NCBI GenBank assembly: GCA_036768485.1
Contig: JAVLUZ010000145.1
Span: 22,477,522 to 22,541,521 of the forward strand
DNA: 64,000 bases
Origin: Mermis nigrescens
Lineage: Eukaryota; Nematoda; Enoplea; Mermithida; Mermithidae
Reading direction: 5' to 3'
In this document: in pieces, positions 58,295-64,000 of the stretch
Layout of the letters: each line of letters starts with the position of its first letter
How positions within the stretch are numbered: the stretch's first letter is position 1
Notes under the pieces: generated by a model
What the model saw: the letters and a program-made list of their open reading frames with translations, nothing else
Databases searched by the model: none
Told to the model about the DNA's origin: nothing
Position numbers and translations under genes: made by a program

Positions 58295-58747
58295 TTAATA
58301 AAAAATTGACTGTAGTAATACTATAAACAAATTTAATAAAAATACGACGTAAGCACCACTTCTTTGATTAGCAAGTCTCACTGCAGCATTATTAGTCAGC
58401 TGAGAACAATTTATATAGCACATATTAGTCACATTCTTCTGTATTTGTCTGCAATAGCAATGCATCAGCGTATCTTTGACAGGACAAAAAGTTTCTTTCT
58501 GTCGATTAATCCTTCTCAGAAGAAAATTCAGCCGATTACACGCGACCTTTGACCCTATCAAGTGAACGTCCAGCTGCAATTTAATGGCCTTGAATTCGGC
58601 TAAAAGTGCGTCTATGCGATACTGTTGATATTGTGACATTGGAATGGAACAAATAGGTTGCTGCTCTATATTTTCCGGGCATTTTAGTCCGCATTTTTCT
58701 CTCCAATGAAGCCTGCTCATGAATAAAGGATGAGAAGACTGTTTTAT
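58295..58747 (-). CDS. Secreted protein, terminal exon
   Basis: This exon has 150 codons and a stop, with acceptor CATATTACAG. It has ten cysteines, a possible amphipathic helix (QYQQYRIDALLAEFKAIKLQ) and a C-terminal hydrophobic tail after RSG. Confidence 0.7.
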   Translation of the reverse strand: MKQSSHPLFMSRLHWREKCGLKCPENIEQQPICSIPMSQYQQYRIDALLAEFKAIKLQLDVHLIGSKVACNRLNFLLRRINRQKETFCPVKDTLMHCYCRQIQKNVTNMCYINCSQLTNNAAVRLANQRSGAYVVFLLNLFIVLLQSIFY

Positions 58748-61700
58748 CTGTAATATGTGTAAAAAAAACTTACAGAACAAGCAGTGATGTAATTCTTGAT
58801 AGTATAATAATTCCGTCCTTCTGTCTGACTGCGAGTATTTAATTTAATGTTTGTTTGTACTAGAGCAGAATGAGCATGAAAACAGTTAAGAACCATTTTA
58901 CTAATAGTTCGAGTAAGCACTTCTACATGTAGCATAAGTGGGAAGGAGTAAGCGATTGAGTCGTTCCACATTATTGCTATTTTGTCTTTTTGCTTATTTC
59001 GCAGAAAATGACTTTAAAAGCATATATTGTATTTATACGATTCCGATATTCCATACTCTTCAAAATTGTTTGACTATTAGCAGCTGATACTCTGCATGGT
59101 TATCATACATGGGTAGCGACAAGTTCTGGTGGGTCGGGAGGTGCAAAACTAAAAAAAATCCGATAAAACGTACCAAAATTCAATTCTGGGGTCTATCGAT
59201 TTGAGGTCTACCGGACTTTCGGCGGTTTAACTCCTAACCCCTCTCCCCACGCCTACGTGTGATGGTGAGACAATCGTTTTAGTGTAGCAAGAAATGACAT
59301 AAACGGAAAGCGAAAGTACAAACACAACATGGAGTTCTGGGGCGGCGGCTCGAAATGTCATTCCCACAACCATTGTAGCCACAAAAGCACTTCATGAGGT
59401 TCGTTGAAGAGTCAGCAGATCTACCGTAAAATTAAAAAATGTCTTTTTGGGCTAAAAACAGTGGGAACACAAGAAAAATACAGTTTTTTGACGTTTTGGA
59501 CAATGCTTGTGCCTTGTAGAACATAAAAGGGTAAAAAAGGGAAAATTCGAGTAATTTGAAAACAATATAGTCAGAAAGTGAGTTTAGGCCTCTAAGTGCC
59601 GAAAATTTGACACTTTTGAGTCAAAAACAGACGTGTTCTGGGGGGTTTAGGGGTTTTGACCCCCAGAATGGCAAGTGACCCCCAAAAAAATGGCTGCGAC
59701 CCCCAGGATTATCGATTTTTTTGTATAAGTTGGTAAACGTTGTAAAAAGTGTGCCTTTTAAAGCGTTTTTAGCCAAAATTTCGAGATTGTTTTACGTTTT
59801 TATGTTCTAGAAAGAACGCGAATTGTCTGAAACGTCAAAAAACAGTGTTTTTGACGTGCACCCACCGTTTTTAAGCCCGAAAAAGGCGCTTTTAAAAAAA
59901 TTTCTGGGCCTGACCCCCTCCCCCTAAATTCCCATGCTGTACATGTATGGTCAAAAATTGACTAAAAACACTTAAAAAAGTAGATTTATACGATTTTTTT
60001 CTTAAAATAGACAGTTTTGGCGGGGTCTCAGCCGTTTTTGCGGGGTCAGTAGCCGTTCTAGGGATCAACCTCCCAAAGAAAAGGTATGCAAGCATTTTTT
60101 CTAACTGTAAGATACATATTGGCCCTTTACTATGTTGCGCTAAAAGGAACTTTTTACTAGAATTGTCTCCCAAAACTTTTTCTTAGAGTTATAAAAAGTC
60201 TAATTCTTTCTACGAATCCCGAAAATTTACGCGCTTTTATCTATCCAAAAGCCAACTAATATACTGAATAGTCTTAGCACACTGACTCATTATGATATAT
60301 ACGTATATCGCATCGTATGCTATATGATTGCATGTAATCGTCGAAAATGGTTGCAGCATTATTTGACTGATAAAACGAGGAATTATATTTCTGTCAATAA
60401 TTCCCTAAAACAGAGTTCGTTAGATCGCTTTTTTGATTGCGCTACGCGTAATTTTTATGAGGTTTTGTTGTCATTAAAAAACTTTCGGCTAATCATCTTC
60501 ATTCTTGCCGACATCGCATGATGAAAATAAAAACGAGCATAAAAACATGGAAAGAAAGATCTGCCAATAAATTCCATGAATTTACCGACCAGACCTAAAC
60601 GTCGATAGTATTGTAATTTATAAGGCTATAATTTATTTCAACGATGTGCAGACCGAATGCATTGCTAATTAAGGAAAAGCAAATGAAGCAAGAGTACAGC
60701 CTGAAGATTTGGATGTGAATTTCCGAAATTCATATTGTTAATTTAAAATTTCTTTTCTTCAATTGAACAAACTATTTATTGAACATGATAATTTAGTATA
60801 GGAACACACCACTTGAAAAGAGAAGATAATCTTTTCAGAAATAGTGCGATTATGATATATAAAAAATTTCTGAACACGCTCAGATGAAATCCTGATACCA
60901 GCGTCATTTTTACGAAGTTTATAAGCGGTTACATAAAAATTAGATACTTTGAATACTTTTATGAAGTCTGGTTAACACAATTGATACTATGAAACTAATG
61001 TCGTTTAGTAAAAAGTTCAAAGACGGTTTAATCAAATTAATTTATATCTTAATAAGAAATACGCTGTTGAGGACTAACAAAATTATAAATATGCTAACTG
61101 CTCAATAATGAGTCGGCATCAGACATGCACAGCATGCGAATTCTGAGGAGGTGAAATTTTAAAGTGCCTTTTTGACTCAAAACGGCGCGAAGCGCCAAAA
61201 AATTGACATTTTAACATCGTTATTCGGCGTTTCTGACGATGCTCTATCTTTTTAGATCATTAAAACATTTAAAAAATTTCTAGAAAAATAAAAAAGTCGA
61301 ATGAAATTGAACAAAATATAGTCAAAGCATAAGTATAAGGCGCGAAGCACTGAAAATTTTACATTTTTGATTAAATAGCTAAAAACGTTTAAAAACACCT
61401 TTTCTATGAATATTGAGCAAATTTTTGGAAACTTCCGAAAAATCGCGAATACTGGGGTGAAAAAATTTCTGGGAGGGAGTAAAATTTTCTCTGGAGGGAG
61501 GGGGTGAAAGCCCCCCTCCAAACTCCTCAAGATCATGTTTGCTTAGCATCTTTGGTAGTTAACGCTGACTCGTTTTGTATAAAAAAATCCTTTTCCTAAA
61601 TTTGGCTACACCGTACTTACCTAAGTGCAACGAAAGTTTCCTTAGGCACAAATGTGCCATAAACTTTGGTATGCACCGCTGTCGCTAAACTAGCCATCGT

Positions 61701-62150
61701 TGTTATTGAACATCTTCGATCTTCTTCGAAGCACGATTCGAACTTGTCATAAACTTTGCAGTAATAATTAGAAAATGGCTCGACGGATAAGTGAATCGAA
61801 TTGCTGAGAAAATTTGGCTGAACCGCTGATTCGACCGTTGAATCTACCGATCCAGGAAAAATATGATGTCGTCGATCGGATCCGATCCGTTGATCACCGT
61901 TTTTTAATCTGAAGCTTCCGTCGAATAGCTTTCGATTAAAATTATTTTTCAAATCTCCAGTTTTTCTGTTTATCACGTGAATGGGCTGATTAGTGACATG
62001 TAGCGCATTATACATTTGAAATAATTCGACGAAACAATTGGATATTTGTTGATGACGACAAGATACATCCGACTGCAGCTTGCTTGGCAGCCAGAATATT
62101 AACGCTAACAGATTAGTCAAAAGTGAGATGGATAAATGATGAGCGGTCAT
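58295..62150 (-). CDS. Secreted cysteine-rich protein, possibly GPI-anchored (partial model)
   Basis: I do not recognise the family. Three open segments look like exons of one minus-strand gene. The first (61621-62150) starts MTAHHLSISLLTNLLALIFW and LPSK, a signal peptide, and carries cysteines in SNYYCKVYDKFESCFEEDRRC. The middle one (58774-58976) is flanked by AG and GTAAGT. The last (58295-58747) joins the middle in phase 0 and is rich in Cys (EKCGLKC, HCYC, MCYINC). It ends with a short spacer and a hydrophobic tail (GAYVVFLLNLFIVLLQSIFY) typical of a GPI-attachment signal. The first and middle exons do not join in frame, so at least one intermediate exon is missing from this model. Confidence 0.6.
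58774..58976 (-). CDS. Secreted protein, internal exon
   Basis: This open segment reads MLHVEVLTRTISKMVLNCFH onwards to NYYTIKNYITACS, with donor GTAAGT. The 5' end is uncertain: the acceptor AAATAG gives a 2-nt start, which needs a phase-1 partner that exon 61621-62150 does not supply. Confidence 0.55.
59330..59952. mobile_element. Family 2-variant MITE remnants, probably two copies
   Basis: Two blocks in opposite orientation carry the 'ACAATGCTTG ... TAGAACATAAAA' and 'TGACGTGCACCCACC' segments of the family 2 variant. They are separated by a short C-rich stretch (ACCCCCAGAATGG). Termini are not resolved. Confidence 0.5.
61120..61541 (+). mobile_element. MITE family 2 copy (3' intron of secreted-protein gene)
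   Basis: Starts CAGACATGCACAGC and ends GATCATGTTTG. The flanks GTCGGCAT and CTTAGCAT match at 5/8. It contains GGCGCGAAGCGCC at 61184-61196. Confidence 0.75.
61621..62150 (-). CDS. Secreted protein, first exon
   Basis: This exon holds 176 codons from ATG at 62150 to the donor CTTAG|GTAAGT, ending in phase 2. The signal-peptide-like start is followed by QSDVSC and later a Cys cluster. An acceptor-like GATTAG lies 8 nt upstream of the ATG. Confidence 0.65.
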
Positions 62151-62160
62151 CAACAACCCT

Positions 62161-63865
62161 AATCACCATATTATATCAACGTTAAATCTGTGTTGAAATG
62201 TCCGGCGAAAATACCAGTAATCATGGAATTTTAATCACCGGTAGCCTGTTTCACATAAATTTGGGCATTATTTTCCAGAATTTTTACTGATAGTAAGCCG
62301 ATAATTTACTGTAATTATGAAACAACTTAATATACAGTTATCGAAATCTGTCAATTTACTGTCGGTTAAATTCTTATGCCTTGTCCAAACTTATTTGAAT
62401 TGGACTTGGCTTATTTTTAAAAAAATTGCAAGTGATCGCAAACAGTTTTTCGTAATTATCAGCACTGAAACCTTTTTGAAAATAATTTCAATTTTTACAA
62501 ATCACAGAAAAAAGTCTCCATTCAACTTATCCGACTAACAAATGCAAATTTTAGGAAAAATACAAATGCGGAGCTATAACTTCAATAATCTTCCTATTGT
62601 TTTTAATATTGACGCAGTAATTAATATTTAATTAATTGTAGCCACTCTTTATGTTGCGTCCGCAAGACAGAGGTTTTTCGTAAAAAAACCAATTTGTCTA
62701 TTTTTGTTGCTAACAAATCGTAAAACAATGAAATGACTTCCCGAGAAAAAACTTGAATATTTCAAAGCAACAAACACATGACACAAACATATCTATGTAA
62801 ATACGTGCCATCGTGTTAGTTACTTCTAAAGTGAACTTTTCTAAGGCACATAGTGCGTTCAGGTTAATTATATTGACCAGGCATAGAGGCTGGTCGACTC
62901 AATTTTAGAAACTTCTGAAACTTTAGTTTTTAACCGATGCTAAGCATAAGAAATGGAGACAGCCTGTTTAGCGAAAATTCTTCACCGAAATAATATTGGA
63001 AGGCAATAGCAGCACGAGATGTAGTATTTTCATTCGACGATGAATATAAAAATTTCATTTAAATTCCGTATTTAATTATGCATTTGCATCTAAACAACCA
63101 CTCGGTGTATATGCCTCAAGACGAGATGACAGATTCGTTTCGCTGAATAATTAAAACGTCAAAAATTAAGTTCAAAACACTCAAAGTTAGGAGCAACATA
63201 GCAGGAACTTGCCTCTTTCTAAATAAAAAGAGTAAGTTATATTTAAGTGCGAATGTTTATATTTTTTCCACTACAATTATAAAACTTGCACCTATGCTTG
63301 AGCGACGCTTCTAAATTCTTTGAAGTAGCCTGTGCTGACTGCTGTGTCATGGCAAAACAAACACTGCAACCTATAAAATCCAAGATAGCTTATTGCTAAG
63401 CAGTAACGAAAAGCTAATAGATTAACCTACGCTTATTATGTTTTTTCATCGTTTGCTCATAATCTTTGTTGCCTGAAAAAAGACGACAGGAGAAAATTGA
63501 AAAGCACAGGTGGCGTCTAAATTCATGGGCGAAATTCTGAACTTGGCTTTCATTAATTATTGCATCAAAGTTTATGCTCGCAGGAAATCTAAATATAATC
63601 CGATCCGAGAGCAGACGGACGCTCTCATAGTACTGAAGAGCGTGTTTTTGTTATTCCGCAGCCCTAATGATCTTTTTTCTGCAAATTTAAGTAAAATGAC
63701 ACTCTTTGAATTAAAAACACAAATTTTGACAATAAAAAAGGCTTCAAAGTTACAAAGTCTAAAAACTTTAATATTCATGGAAGTTATGATTATAACCACT
63801 GAAATTATTCCAGTCACATTGTTTTTTGGAACTGATTCCCCATTTTAGGGAAAGCTCCGCCCAAA
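62161..63865. other. AT-rich region upstream of the secreted-protein gene
   Basis: No exon with convincing homology. A 62,240 stretch (TAGCCTGTTTCACATAAAT) resembles one terminus of the TA-flanked elements. An open frame on each strand at 63.5-63.85 kb has no recognised domain. Confidence 0.35.
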
Positions 63866-64000
63866 CATACATGTACAGCATGGGAATTCTGAGGGTCAGG
63901 CCCAAAAAGGTTTTGAAAAGTGCCTTCTTGAGTTAGAACACGACGTGTACACTTCAAAAAATCCGTTTTTTATGTATTGGACATTGCTCGTTCTATCTAG
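63866..64000 (+). mobile_element. Family 2-variant MITE, cut by window edge
   Basis: Begins CATACATGTACAGCATGGGA and follows the variant family through GGACATTGCTCGTTCTATCTAG to the last base. Confidence 0.65.

Noticed and set aside
60324..60650. Possible missing exon of the secreted-protein gene
   Set aside because: Segments near 60,490-60,700 have AG and GT borders, but none gives the required 1-nt start and phase-1 end without a stop.
63510..63848. 112-residue plus-strand open frame and an overlapping minus-strand frame
   Set aside because: No recognisable domain, no convincing splice context, and both strands are open, as expected by chance in AT-rich DNA. Kept only as a note.

Overview
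This is a window of a nematode nuclear genome: AT-rich, long-introned and saturated with transposons. Two genes encode the nematode-specific cuticle-collagen N-terminal domain followed by Gly-X-Y repeats and a Cys-Pro-Cys-Pro tail, which fixes the phylum. The large repeat-filled introns do not look like Caenorhabditis or Trichinella. A repeat-rich Clade I nematode such as a mermithid is a guess only. Every recognisable gene lies on the minus strand.

Region 1 (left edge to 28.1 kb) is one gene: glutamine-dependent NAD+ synthetase (NADSYN1/QNS1). Fifteen exons can be placed by splice sites and homology. They give 632 consecutive residues from the initiator Met to the C-terminal part of the synthetase domain; the last exon lies beyond the left edge. 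The nitrilase catalytic residues Glu45, Lys114 and Cys175 fall at the same numbers as in the human enzyme. Two of the 14 introns lack a frame-compatible GT-AG boundary and carry short direct repeats at their ends. The ATP-binding P-loop reads SGGRDS.

Region 2 (28.1-43.7 kb) is intergenic and almost all repeats. It holds a 5'-truncated non-LTR retrotransposon with a perfect 16-bp target duplication, a perfect 172-bp inverted repeat, short TA-flanked inverted-repeat elements (one with a tiny TTAA-flanked element inside it), a degenerate 'GTGTAAAGT' tandem array, a palindromic mini-satellite and simple repeats.

Region 3 (43.7-53.6 kb) holds two tandem cuticle collagen genes. Exons 2-5 are 67, 145, 37 and 162 nt in both, so they arose by tandem duplication. 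The upstream copy (51.0-53.5 kb) gives a complete 287-residue model containing a 31-nt intron. The downstream copy (43.9-49.4 kb) has an unexplained reading-frame break at the position of that small intron.

Region 4 (53.6-64 kb) has a partial gene for a secreted, cysteine-rich, possibly GPI-anchored protein of unknown family (58.3-62.2 kb), surrounded by repeats.

The dominant structural feature is a set of short non-autonomous hAT-like elements (200-600 bp) in at least five sequence families. They begin with CA, end with TG or a near relative, and have 8-bp target-site duplications, several of them perfect. Otherwise different elements share the short hairpin GGCGC-NNN-GCGCC inside an A/T-rich stretch.
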